A stretch of DNA of 64,000 bases from Haloterrigena turkmenica DSM 5511 (GTDB lineage: Archaea > Halobacteriota > Halobacteria > Halobacteriales > Natrialbaceae): assembly GCF_000025325.1 (NCBI RefSeq), contig NC_013743.1, forward strand, positions 2,914,001-2,978,000. The letters run 5' to 3'. Under the pieces are notes generated by a model. The model was given only the letters and a program-made list of their open reading frames with translations. It searched no databases and was not told where the DNA came from. Shown one piece after another: positions 53,875 to 62,125 of the stretch. The first letter of the stretch is position 1. Every line of letters starts with the position of its first letter. Both the position numbers and the translations under genes were made by a program.

Positions 53875-54471
53875 ATGTCGACCAACGCCTGCTCCGCCTG
53901 GAACCCCGAACGCTGTACCGGGACGACCGACTGCCCGCCGCGCTGCCCGCGGTTTATCGACGGGCACGGCGACCCCGTCCTCGTCGTTCCGTATTCGGCG
54001 TCTCGATTCAGCGACCTCGTCTCGATGTACGTCGACTACCCCGATCGCCACCGGTCGATGGGACTCCCGCCGGCGACCCGCGATCGGATCGAAGGCTGTC
54101 TCGAGGAACTGATCGAGCGCGGAGCCAACGTCATCGCCGCGTCGGAGGGACGAATTGTCGGTCACGCGGCGTACGCGCCGCGCTCGAGCCGGGAGCCGCA
54201 GTTCGTCGTGTTCGTCGATCCGAGTTATCACGACCGCGGCATCGGGAGCGAACTCTGTCGACACGTCGTCGCCCGCGCCGCCGACGCCGGCCACGAGGCG
54301 CTCGTACTCGACGTCGATGCGGCGAACGAACGCGCCGTCCACGTCTACCGCCGGATGGGGTTCGAGACGGTCGATCGGAACGGGAACGAGCTCCGAATGC
54401 GACTGTCGTTCGACGAGCCCATCGTCGAGACGGTCCGGTTGCCGCCCGCGGAGCGTCCGGTGCGTCCGTAG
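53875..54471 (+). CDS. GNAT acetyltransferase with Cys-rich N-terminus
   Basis: 198 residues. GNAT domain at about 30-180 with acetyl-CoA motif A (VFVDPSYHDRGIGSELCRHVV) and motif B (VDAANERAVHVYRRMGFET). Before it a short Cys cluster at residues 6, 14, 20 and 24 (CSAWNPERC, CPPRC) could bind zinc. Substrate unknown. Sits alone between the USP gene and the second paaK. Confidence 0.85.
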   Translation: MSTNACSAWNPERCTGTTDCPPRCPRFIDGHGDPVLVVPYSASRFSDLVSMYVDYPDRHRSMGLPPATRDRIEGCLEELIERGANVIAASEGRIVGHAAYAPRSSREPQFVVFVDPSYHDRGIGSELCRHVVARAADAGHEALVLDVDAANERAVHVYRRMGFETVDRNGNELRMRLSFDEPIVETVRLPPAERPVRP

Positions 54472-54660
54472 CGGCGCGGTTCGGTCTGGTGGCAATGTGC
54501 GGTGGGTTCGACGAGCGTCGCGACGGGGATCGAGCGACTGACCCGTTCGCCGCCCGAGGTGGGTCTCGGTCGACCCCGTCCTGTCAATTCTGTTGTCTCT
54601 CAGTGGCATGTGTACTCACCACATGATTTTTATCGGGGGACTCCGGATTGTTGAGTGAGG

Positions 54661-55947
54661 ATGAGTTATAAGCAGATAGAGACAGCGCCTCGGTCGGAGA
54701 TCCGGGCGCTGCAAAACGAACGGCTCCGCGAAACGGTTCGCCACGCCTACGAGAACGTCGACTACTACCGCCGGGAACTCGACGCCGCGGGCATCGCGCC
54801 GGAGGACGTACGGACGGTCGACGATATCCAGAAGCTTCCGTTCACGACGAAAGAGGACTTCCGCGACGAGTATCCCGACGGTCTCTTCGCCGTCGACGAC
54901 GCCGATATCCGACGCATCCACGCCTCCTCGGGCACGACGGGCAAACCGAAGATCGTCTCCTATACCGAGGACGATCTGGACGTGTGGAGCGAAGTCGTCG
55001 CCCGGTGTCTCGCCGCCTCCGGCGTCGAACCGGGGGAGACGGTCCAGAACGGCTACGGCTACGGCCTGTTCACGGGAGGGCTCGGCCTCCACTACGGGAT
55101 CGAAGAACTCGGCGCGACGGTCATCCCGATCGGCGGCGGGCAGACCCAGCGACAGGTGGAGCTGTTACAGGACTTAGAGAGCGACGTCCTCACCTGCACC
55201 CCGTCGTACTCGCTGTACCTCGCGGAGACGGCCGAGGAGATGGGCGTCGACGTCAGCGAGCTGCCGGTGTCGACGGTGGTCTTCGGGGCGGAACCCTGTA
55301 CGGATCCGATGCGCGAGGAGATCGAAGAGCGCCTCGACGTCACGGGGATCGACATCTACGGACTGTCCGAGATCATCGGTCCCGGCGTCTCCAACGAGTG
55401 TCACGAAGCGCAGGAGGGGCTGCACATCTGGGAGGACCACTTCTATCCCGAAGTGGTCGACCCGGACACGGGAGAACCCCTGCCGGAGGGCGAGGAGGGC
55501 GAACTCGTGTTGACGACGCTCACGAAGGAGGCCCTGCCCGTGCTCCGCTACCGTACCGGCGACCTCACTACGCTCACGACCGAGAAGTGTGCGTGCGGCC
55601 GCACGATGGTCCGAATGGACAACGTCACCGGTCGCGCCGACGACCTCATCATCGTTCGCGGCGTCAACCTCTATCCCAGCGAGATCGAGGGCGTCGTCCT
55701 CGAGTTCGACGCAGTTGCGCCCTACTACCGCATCGACCTCGATCGCGAGGACAACCTCGACACCCTCGAGCTCACGATCGAACTGGCCGACGACTTCGAC
55801 GGCGACGTCGCGGAGCTTCGAGACCGAATCCTCACCCGGTTATCGAACGTCCTCTCGTTTACGCCGGACGAACTGAACGTCGTCGAACCGGGTAGCATTG
55901 AGCGCACGAAGGTCGGCAAAGTGAAACGCGTCTACGACCACCGATAG
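54661..55947 (+). CDS. paaK: Phenylacetate-CoA ligase (copy 2)
   Basis: 428 residues from ATG 54661; a GTG six nt upstream is less likely. Same motif set as copy 1 (IHASSGTTGKPKIVSYT, YGLSEIIGPGVSNECHEAQ, YRTGDLTTL, VGKVKRVYDHR), and much of the protein is identical to it. Several blocks differ, such as the N-terminus and the CLAASGVEPGE region, suggesting a shifted acyl specificity. TTTTTATCG about 30 nt upstream is a TATA candidate. Followed by the MaoC gene after about 250 nt. Confidence 0.94.
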   Translation: MSYKQIETAPRSEIRALQNERLRETVRHAYENVDYYRRELDAAGIAPEDVRTVDDIQKLPFTTKEDFRDEYPDGLFAVDDADIRRIHASSGTTGKPKIVSYTEDDLDVWSEVVARCLAASGVEPGETVQNGYGYGLFTGGLGLHYGIEELGATVIPIGGGQTQRQVELLQDLESDVLTCTPSYSLYLAETAEEMGVDVSELPVSTVVFGAEPCTDPMREEIEERLDVTGIDIYGLSEIIGPGVSNECHEAQEGLHIWEDHFYPEVVDPDTGEPLPEGEEGELVLTTLTKEALPVLRYRTGDLTTLTTEKCACGRTMVRMDNVTGRADDLIIVRGVNLYPSEIEGVVLEFDAVAPYYRIDLDREDNLDTLELTIELADDFDGDVAELRDRILTRLSNVLSFTPDELNVVEPGSIERTKVGKVKRVYDHR

Positions 55948-56160
55948 CCCCTTCGGGACGTCGCGTCGAGTCGCACCGTCGATCGGACACAGGTGGAAGT
56001 CGACCGGCCCGCGTCGGACCCGACGCCGACAGCGTCGACCGACTGTAGTGATATCTCCGCGGCGTACAGGCGCTCCGGCAGCGGAGTCGTCGATTCGAGC
56101 AGCGTCGACCGCGGGCTCGCATCGATTCTCGGTCGCGTCTCCGGTTCCCGTCACTGAGGT

Positions 56161-56169
56161 AAATTATTT
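56161..56169 (+). promoter_or_regulatory. TATA-like element of the MaoC gene
   Basis: AAATTATTT lies about 25-33 nt before the ATG at 56194, the usual distance for a leaderless archaeal transcript. Confidence 0.45.
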
Positions 56170-56193
56170 GTGTCATGAGAGGGATGGTCACGT

Positions 56194-56652
56194 ATGGCAT
56201 ACAGCTACGAGCCGCATCACTTCGAAGACTTCGAACCTGGCCAGGAGTTCGAGAGCGTCGGCCGGACCGTCACGGAATCCGATTTCGTCATGCACTCGGC
56301 GCTGGCCGGTGACTGGACCGAACTGCACACGAACAAGGAGTACGCGGAGGACGGACCCTTCGACGGCCGGATCGCCCACGGGCCGATGACGTTCGTCCAG
56401 GCGACGGGCTTCGTCTACCGCACCGGGATCGTCGAGCGCACGGCGTACGCTTTCCTCGGTATGAACTACATGGATCTCCCGAACCCGGTCTACATCGGAG
56501 ACACGCTCTCGCTCGAGATAGAGGTCAGCGAGAAGAAGGACATCGAACACGACGACGCCGGAATCGTCGTCCTCGACACCGAGATGACGAACCAGGACGA
56601 CACCGTCGTGTTTCAGGGCGACATGAAGTTCCTCATCAAACGGAAGGAATAG
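56194..56652 (+). CDS. MaoC-like hydratase (hotdog fold)
   Basis: 152 residues. MaoC motif: FVMHSALAGDWTELHTNKEYAEDGPFDGRIAHGPMTF holds the Asp...His hydratase pair (D about 41, H about 46). It hydrates enoyl-CoA. In the phenylacetate pathway a MaoC-type domain forms the hydrolase part of PaaZ, so it could take that role here, since no PaaZ is seen. It follows paaK copy 2 on the same strand. Confidence 0.88.
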   Translation: MAYSYEPHHFEDFEPGQEFESVGRTVTESDFVMHSALAGDWTELHTNKEYAEDGPFDGRIAHGPMTFVQATGFVYRTGIVERTAYAFLGMNYMDLPNPVYIGDTLSLEIEVSEKKDIEHDDAGIVVLDTEMTNQDDTVVFQGDMKFLIKRKE

Positions 56653-57540
56653 CGCGCAGAACGCGGCGTCGCTGACGGAGGCCGTCGGTGCGGACCCGTT
56701 CGTCGGAGTCACATCCGTATCGATCCGGCCATCGGAACTGCCCGCTCACAGTCGGCGTCGCCTCGGTCCGATACTCGGCGGCGACCGGGCGATGCGAGAG
56801 CGATAGCTACCGACCGCAGCGCTCGAGGGCTGGTCCCGAACCGTCCGGCGCTCGCTTTCCAGTGATTCGTCGCCGACGTTCCGTCGTTACCGGCGTCCGA
56901 TCGCGTCTCCGAAACCGCACGCGACCACCGTCTCGACTCCGACACGAGCACGGTCATTCGGCAGCAGTTGTATCATATATAGAATATAGCGATCTATCTA
57001 GTATTTAGTTCGGAATGAACTCGAGAGAACCGACCTTACTTCGCCGTACACACCGAGCAGCGATCCGCGATAAGAGACTTCGATCGCGTGCTCGTATACC
57101 GGTGGTAAACGGGGTAGAAGTGCCGGTATCGTAGTGGTCGCGCCTTCGAGACCATAACCGTATTGCAGTCGGCGATCCGTCTCTCTATCTCCGCCTATTT
57201 CGCCTTATACGCCGCGTAGTGCGCCTGAATACCCAAACTATCGATCCTAGCTCTTACGAGTGGAGATCTGCTATCGTTCCGTCGAGTTCAATTCGACCAT
57301 TACCCGACACCAGATATGATATAATTACGATGGTTACTCTGTCTTACCATCTATAATACTATTCTTGTGGCCACGATGGACAGTAGTTCTCATACGTTCG
57401 CCGGTCGGCGGTCCGAAGCTGGGGTCCCAAACTAACTTTACAATGGAAACCAAATCGAGTGTATGGCACGATCGGAGGTACGAACGATTTCGGACGGCCA
57501 GCCCGCGTCGACGCTCGCAACCGAGGGCGGAGGTGGCTAG
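56653..57540. other. Long intergenic region with AT-rich core
   Basis: 888 bp. No confident gene in the first 800 bp. AT-rich stretches (about 56965-57015 and 57290-57365) resemble neither coding nor typical intergenic DNA here. The end holds a 25-codon frame (57463-57540) listed separately. Confidence 0.55.
57463..57540 (+). CDS. Candidate 25-codon upstream ORF in frame with the hydrolase
   Basis: ATG 57463 opens 25 codons (MARSEVRTISDGQPASTLAT, then EGGGG) ending in TAG 57538-57540. The next codon is the ATG of the hydrolase, in the same frame. CTTTACA (about 57436-57442) sits near -26 of this ATG, so a leaderless transcript would begin here. It could be a regulatory leader peptide, or the hydrolase N-terminus cut by an amber codon. 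Confidence 0.4.
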   Translation: MARSEVRTISDGQPASTLATEGGGG

Positions 57541-58392
57541 ATGGTCGACCACGAGACCTGGGGCGACGAACAGGCGACGACCACCGTCACGGTCGATGGC
57601 CACGACCTCGAGGTCGCCTACCACGAGGACGGCCCGAGCGCGGGCGGTGCGGGCGACGAGCCGCCGGTCGTCTTCCTCCACGGAATCCCGACCTGGTCGT
57701 TCCTCTGGCGCGATATCGTTCCGGCGGTCGCCAAGGAGCGCCGGACGATCGCGCCGGATCTGGTCGGCTACGGGAACTCCGCGATGCAAGACGGCTTCGA
57801 CCGCTCGATCCGCGCTCAGGAGGTGATGCTCGAGGGACTGCTCGAGGACCTCGATATCGACCGAGTCGTCCTCGTCGCCCACGATATCGGCGGCGGGGTC
57901 GCCCTGCGCTTTGCCGCGCACAACCCGGACGCCGTCGAGCAGCTCGTGCTCTCGAACGCCGTCTGTTACGACTCCTGGCCCGTCGAGTTCGTCTCGGAGC
58001 TCGGACTGCCGTCGACTGCCGACAGAGAGCGCGAGGAACTCGAGGCCCGCCTCGAGTCGGCGTTCGTCGACGGTGCCTACGGCGAGGCCGATCCCGAGTT
58101 CGTCGAGGGAATGAAGACGCCGTGGCTGACCGACGAGGGCCACCTGTCGCTGGTTCGCGACGCCGTCGCGACGAACACGAACCACACGACCGAGATCGAC
58201 TACGGCGCGATCGAGGCCGAGACGCTGTTGCTGTGGGGCGAAGACGACGTCATGCAGCCCTACGACTACGCCGAGCGGTTGGCCGAAGATATCGACGACG
58301 CCGCGCTCGCACCGGTGTCGGACGCCTATCACTGGGTTCCCGAGGACCGGTCGGACGCCTACGGCGACCGCCTGCTCGACTTTCTGAAATGA
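57541..58392 (+). CDS. Alpha/beta hydrolase with Asp nucleophile (dehalogenase/epoxide hydrolase type)
   Basis: 283 residues. HGIPTWSFLWR (about 47-57; oxyanion HGxP plus halide-type Trp), nucleophile elbow VAHDIGGG with Asp-115, acid Asp near 236 (WGEDDVMQPYD) and His-264 (DAYHWVPED). An Asp nucleophile is typical of haloalkane/fluoroacetate dehalogenases and epoxide hydrolases, not of esterases. Substrate unknown. In a phenylacetate region it might open or detoxify an epoxide. The stop is followed after 39 nt by the HTH gene. Confidence 0.9.
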   Translation: MVDHETWGDEQATTTVTVDGHDLEVAYHEDGPSAGGAGDEPPVVFLHGIPTWSFLWRDIVPAVAKERRTIAPDLVGYGNSAMQDGFDRSIRAQEVMLEGLLEDLDIDRVVLVAHDIGGGVALRFAAHNPDAVEQLVLSNAVCYDSWPVEFVSELGLPSTADREREELEARLESAFVDGAYGEADPEFVEGMKTPWLTDEGHLSLVRDAVATNTNHTTEIDYGAIEAETLLLWGEDDVMQPYDYAERLAEDIDDAALAPVSDAYHWVPEDRSDAYGDRLLDFLK

Positions 58393-58403
58393 ATGGACAC
58401 ATA

Positions 58404-58413
58404 ACGCTAGCGT
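58404..58413 (+). promoter_or_regulatory. Perfect palindrome ACGCTAGCGT before an HTH gene
   Basis: ACGCTAGCGT (58404-58413) is self-complementary and directly adjoins TATAAAA (58413-58419). It lies 19-28 nt before the HTH regulator ATG, a place suited to autoregulation. The TATA is closer to the ATG than usual. Confidence 0.4.
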
Positions 58414-58431
58414 ATAAAACAGACCAACTAT

Positions 58432-58956
58432 ATGACTGACGACGACCAACCGAACTGGGATTTCAAGGACCGCGACATCGCGATCCTCTGTGAGCTCTCG
58501 AAGGACCCGCAGCTCTCCTCGCGGGAACTGACGAGCGTGCTCAAGGCCGAGTACGACATCGACGTCTCGCACGTCACCGTCAGCGAGTCGATCCGACGGA
58601 TGCGCGACGAGGGCGTGTTCAGGGAGGCGATCATCCCCAACGAGGAGTACTACACCTTCGCGCTGTTCGAGTTCAAGTTCAACACCGAGCACTTCGAGGA
58701 TGGCTGGCGCGACGCGATGGAGTACATTCAGGACAGCAAGCACACGCTGTTTTACTTCCTCTCCGACGGGGAATACCAGTGGAAGACCGTCATGATGTTC
58801 CGAAGCTCAGAGCAGATCTCGAAGTGGATCCACAACTGCTACAAGGAACACGGCGACGTCATCGCGAACATCCGGAACTCCTCGGTCCACAACGTGCTCA
58901 AGTTCCGGACCGATCCGCAGATCTACGAGGACTTGCGCAGCGATCAGACCGAGTAA
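58432..58956 (+). CDS. Winged-helix transcriptional regulator
   Basis: 174 residues. N-terminal winged helix (about 10-68): DRDIAILCELSKDPQLSSRELTSVLKAEYDIDVSHVTVSESIRRMRDEGVF. The rest (FALFEFKFNTEHFEDGWRDAM...YFLSDGEYQWKTVMMFRS) forms a ferredoxin-like effector domain, like Lrp-type regulators. It may control the hydrolase and the neighbouring acyl-CoA genes. Directly downstream of the hydrolase. Confidence 0.86.
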   Translation: MTDDDQPNWDFKDRDIAILCELSKDPQLSSRELTSVLKAEYDIDVSHVTVSESIRRMRDEGVFREAIIPNEEYYTFALFEFKFNTEHFEDGWRDAMEYIQDSKHTLFYFLSDGEYQWKTVMMFRSSEQISKWIHNCYKEHGDVIANIRNSSVHNVLKFRTDPQIYEDLRSDQTE

Positions 58957-59063
58957 AACGGTTCTGGTCCCGTCTTTCGTCGACTATACATCGATTAGCG
59001 GACGCCGAGCCGGTCGCACGCCAGTCGGTGACCACCGGAGGCCAACAGCCGCCGGCCGATCGG

Positions 59064-59104
59064 CGACCGCCGCGGATCAGCGACCGCCGCGGATCAGCGA
59101 CCGC
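59064..59104. repeat. 17-bp tandem repeat at the end of a thioesterase gene
   Basis: CGACCGCCGCGGATCAG occurs at 59064-59080 and again at 59081-59097, with a partial third copy. The second copy includes the stop codon region of the thioesterase (59094-59096). Confidence 0.65.
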
Positions 59105-59639
59105 CCGCGCTATCGGCGCCGCCGCTCCGGAACAGTCGGTAAGTCGTCCGGCCGACGGCCGCCTCGCCGTCGGCGCCGGTGACCGAGACCTGCGTGACGC
59201 CGGAGGTCTTGCCCGCGCGAACGACCTCCGCCTCGGCCCGGAGGTCGCCCGTCGCCGGCCGGAGGTAGGAGACGTTGAGGTCGGTCGTCGTCAGCCCGGC
59301 CCCGCTCGGGTCGTCGAACGTCGAGCGAAGCGCGAACGCGCTGGCGGTGTCGATCAGCGTGGCGACGATGCCGCCGTGGATCGGGTCGTAGCCGTCCGAA
59401 CCGACCGGGTTCTCGAACTCCTCGTCGTGGTCGATGGCGAGGACTGCACGACCCTCCTCGAGGGATTCGACGCGGACGTCGAGCCACGAGAGGTAGCCGT
59501 GGCTGTCGACGAACGACTGCCACTCGGGCCAGCCGGTGGCGTCGTCCGTATCGGGGACATCGGCAGTGACGGTCGTCTCCCCTGTCTCGGGCGCATCGGT
59601 GGCGTCGTCCGCGTCCGTCAGGTCCTCGGAGTCCTGCAT
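59094..59639 (-). CDS. PaaI family hotdog thioesterase (3 of 3)
   Basis: 181 residues. A long acidic N-terminal extension (about 1-35, Asp/Thr-rich) precedes the hotdog fold (GYLSWLDVRVESLEEGRAVLAIDHDEEFENP, DPIHGGIVATLIDTASAFALRS). The HGG active-site block is present. Adjacent to the HAD/ECH fusion gene, on the same strand (4 nt gap), so co-transcribed with acyl-CoA oxidation. The ending is Gly/Arg-rich. Confidence 0.87.
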   Translation of the reverse strand: MQDSEDLTDADDATDAPETGETTVTADVPDTDDATGWPEWQSFVDSHGYLSWLDVRVESLEEGRAVLAIDHDEEFENPVGSDGYDPIHGGIVATLIDTASAFALRSTFDDPSGAGLTTTDLNVSYLRPATGDLRAEAEVVRAGKTSGVTQVSVTGADGEAAVGRTTYRLFRSGGADSAGGR

Positions 59640-59643
59640 CTCG

Positions 59644-61596
59644 TTACTCGCCCTCGAATTCGGGTTCGCGGTCCTCGGCGAAGGCCGTCGTGCCCTCGAG
59701 CACGTCGTCGGTGCTGGACAGCAGGCCGAAGCCCTGGCTCTCCATCGTGAGGGCGGCCTCCATGCTCGCGTCCTGGCCTTCGTTCATGACCTTCTTGGCG
59801 ACCTCGAGGCCGATCGGCGGCCCGTTGCGGAGGTCGTCGACGAACTCCGCGACGGTGTCGTCGAAGTCGTCGCGCTCGACCGAGCGGTTGATCAGTCCCC
59901 ACTCCTCGGCGCGGTCGGCGTCGATGTGGTTGCCGCGGAAGACCAGTTCCTTCGCGCGGGTCTCGCCGAGCACGCGGAGGAGCCGTTGGGTGCCGCCGCC
60001 GCCGGGGATCAGCCCGAGGGTGATTTCGGGGGCGCCGAACGCGGAGCGCTCGGTCGCGACGCGCAGATCGCAGGCGAGCGCGAGTTCGAGGCCGGCGCCG
60101 AGACAGAAGCCGTCGATCTTCGCGAGGACGGGACGGGGGAAATCGTTGACCGTCTCGAACGCGGGAGTGACGTCCATCAGGTCCGTCGGCTCGGCGTCGC
60201 TGAATTCGGAGATGTCGGCGCCGGCACTGAACGCGCGGTCGCCCGCGCCTTCGATGGTCGCACACCGAACCTCGTCGGCGTCGATCGACGAGAACAGGTC
60301 GTCGATCTCCGCGAGCAGGTCACCCGAGAGGGCGTTCATCCGCGAGGGGCGGTCGAGTTCCACCTGCAGGACGCCGTCCTCGAGTTCGTAATTCAGGTCG
60401 TGGTAGGGACCGAGTTCGTCGTCGCCGTAGTCGTAGAAGCCCGCGCCAGCGTCCTCGCCGGTCTTCCCCTCCGTGACCAGTTCCTCGAGGTACGGGTGGG
60501 GCTCGAACCGGTCCGAGCCGGTCTCCTCGTAGAGGGTCCCGAGTTTCTCGAGGACCGTATCGAGGCCGAGCTTGTCGGCGCGCCGGCAGATACCCTCGGG
60601 GAAGCCCAGCCCGAGCTGGACGCCGGTGTCGACCTCCTCGGGAGTGGCGACGTCCTCGCCGACGAGGAAGGCGGCGCGGTTGATCATCCGGGCCTCGACG
60701 CGGAGCCAGTCGAAGTCGTCCGCGTCTTCGGGCTCGTAGTCGGCGCCGTCGCCCTCCTCGTAGTCGTAGTAGCCCGTCCCGGTCTTCTGGCCGAGGTCTC
60801 CGGCCTCGACCTTCTCCTCCGTGATCGGCGGAATCGGGCTGCCACCCTCCTTGCGGACGTGGTAGCCGACGTCGATGCCGGTCAGGTCGGCGAGTTCGAA
60901 CGGCCCCATCGGGTAGCCCCGCTCGTGGACCATCGTCGCGTCAGCCTGCCGAATCGTCGCCTCGCCGTTCGAGACCATGAACGCGGGCTCGCCGCCGAAG
61001 GGGCCGACGATGGTGTTGACGACGAAGCCGCGGACGTCCTTACGGACGTAGATCGGCGTCTTGCCGATCGACTCGACCCACTCGTAGCCCGCTTCGGCCG
61101 TCTCGTCGCTGGTGTCCTGCCCGTAGATGACCTCCACGAGGTCCATCTTCACCGGCGGGTTGAAGAAGTGCAGCCCGAGCACGCGTTCGGGCGTGTCGAC
61201 GGCCTCCGCGATATCTGTGATCGGCAGACTCGAGGTGTTCGTCGCCAGCAGGGTGTCCTCGCTGGTATACGCCTCGAGGTCGGAGAAGATGTCGTGTTTC
61301 AGTTCGAGGTCCTCCGGCGCGGCCTCGATGACGAGGTCGGCGTCCGCGACGGCGGCTTCGAGATCCGTCGTCGTGTCGATCCGCTCGAGGACCGCCTCGG
61401 CCGACTCGTCGATCAGCTCCTTCTCCTCGAGTTTCTGCAGACTCCACTCGATGGACTCGTAGCCGTCCTCAACGAACTCGTCTTTGATGTCCCGCATCGT
61501 GACGTCGTAGCCGGCCATCGCGGTCACTTCGGTGATTCCGTGTCCCATGTTCCCCGCGCCCAGCACAGCGACGCGGTCGATGCTGTCGAGTGACAT
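59644..61596 (-). CDS. fadB: 3-hydroxyacyl-CoA dehydrogenase/enoyl-CoA hydratase fusion
   Basis: 650 residues with the dehydrogenase first. Rossmann motif VLGAGNMGHGI (about 10-20), the catalytic LGLHFFNPPVKMDLVEVI (about 135-155) and a C-terminal dehydrogenase domain (about 180-375). The enoyl-CoA hydratase/isomerase part is at about 390-650 (FSAGADISEF; PGGGGTQRLLRVLG). This archaeal order is the reverse of E. coli FadB. It carries out two steps of beta-oxidation, and here may do the PaaF/PaaH steps after ring opening. Promoter TTGC-n3-GCAA repeat upstream. Confidence 0.93.
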   Translation of the reverse strand: MSLDSIDRVAVLGAGNMGHGITEVTAMAGYDVTMRDIKDEFVEDGYESIEWSLQKLEEKELIDESAEAVLERIDTTTDLEAAVADADLVIEAAPEDLELKHDIFSDLEAYTSEDTLLATNTSSLPITDIAEAVDTPERVLGLHFFNPPVKMDLVEVIYGQDTSDETAEAGYEWVESIGKTPIYVRKDVRGFVVNTIVGPFGGEPAFMVSNGEATIRQADATMVHERGYPMGPFELADLTGIDVGYHVRKEGGSPIPPITEEKVEAGDLGQKTGTGYYDYEEGDGADYEPEDADDFDWLRVEARMINRAAFLVGEDVATPEEVDTGVQLGLGFPEGICRRADKLGLDTVLEKLGTLYEETGSDRFEPHPYLEELVTEGKTGEDAGAGFYDYGDDELGPYHDLNYELEDGVLQVELDRPSRMNALSGDLLAEIDDLFSSIDADEVRCATIEGAGDRAFSAGADISEFSDAEPTDLMDVTPAFETVNDFPRPVLAKIDGFCLGAGLELALACDLRVATERSAFGAPEITLGLIPGGGGTQRLLRVLGETRAKELVFRGNHIDADRAEEWGLINRSVERDDFDDTVAEFVDDLRNGPPIGLEVAKKVMNEGQDASMEAALTMESQGFGLLSSTDDVLEGTTAFAEDREPEFEGE

Positions 61597-61637
61597 GGTC
61601 GTCCTGTCGCTCGGAATCGTCTTAATACCACCGACAC

Positions 61638-61648
61638 TTGCTTAGCAA
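61638..61648 (-). promoter_or_regulatory. TTGC-n3-GCAA palindrome upstream of fadB
   Basis: TTGC (61638-61641)-TTA-GCAA (61645-61648) is located about 15-25 nt upstream of a GGTATTAAG TATA-like element (about 61620-61629) on the minus strand. It looks like a small operator for the fatty-acyl operon. Confidence 0.4.
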
Positions 61649-62125
61649 TGTTAACTGCGTTGTCTACGGTTGTAAAGCGCGTTCGTCGATTCCGGTTTTC
61701 GGTGAACTTCGGTAACGTTGACTCGAGTTTTGTTCTGCGAAACGTGACTGCGCGGTACGGTGGTCGAGTGAGTCGGTACCGGTAGACGGCGCTCGGTTCT
61801 CGAGCCTCGAGTTCTGCGACACGCTTCGAAACTAAACCACGCGGACGGACTCCGTCGCACTCCGGACTGCCGAACTCACGTGCGGCGGCGCGCGCTGTCG
61901 TGTGCTCGAATGATAGTGAGAACACATCGACGATATCGTGCGAGGGATGAGCGGGTAAACGCAGTGCGCGAGCGAATCGGCTGGGGAGGGCGTGGCGATT
62001 CCCTGTTGCCAGCGTGTGCAGAACACTCGAATGCCGTCTGCTACGAACCGAATCCGGCGGTTCCTTCCACCTCGCTGTACTCTGGCAACGGGGGCTTCCA
62101 CGTCCTCCCTAGCCGACTTCTGCTC

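Noticed and set aside
57334-58743. 469-codon minus-strand frame over the hydrolase
   Set aside because: Shadow of the alpha/beta hydrolase and the HTH gene; no family similarity.
59536-61593. 685-codon plus-strand frame opposite the HAD/ECH fusion
   Set aside because: Antisense shadow; the fusion gene has convincing Rossmann and hydratase motifs.
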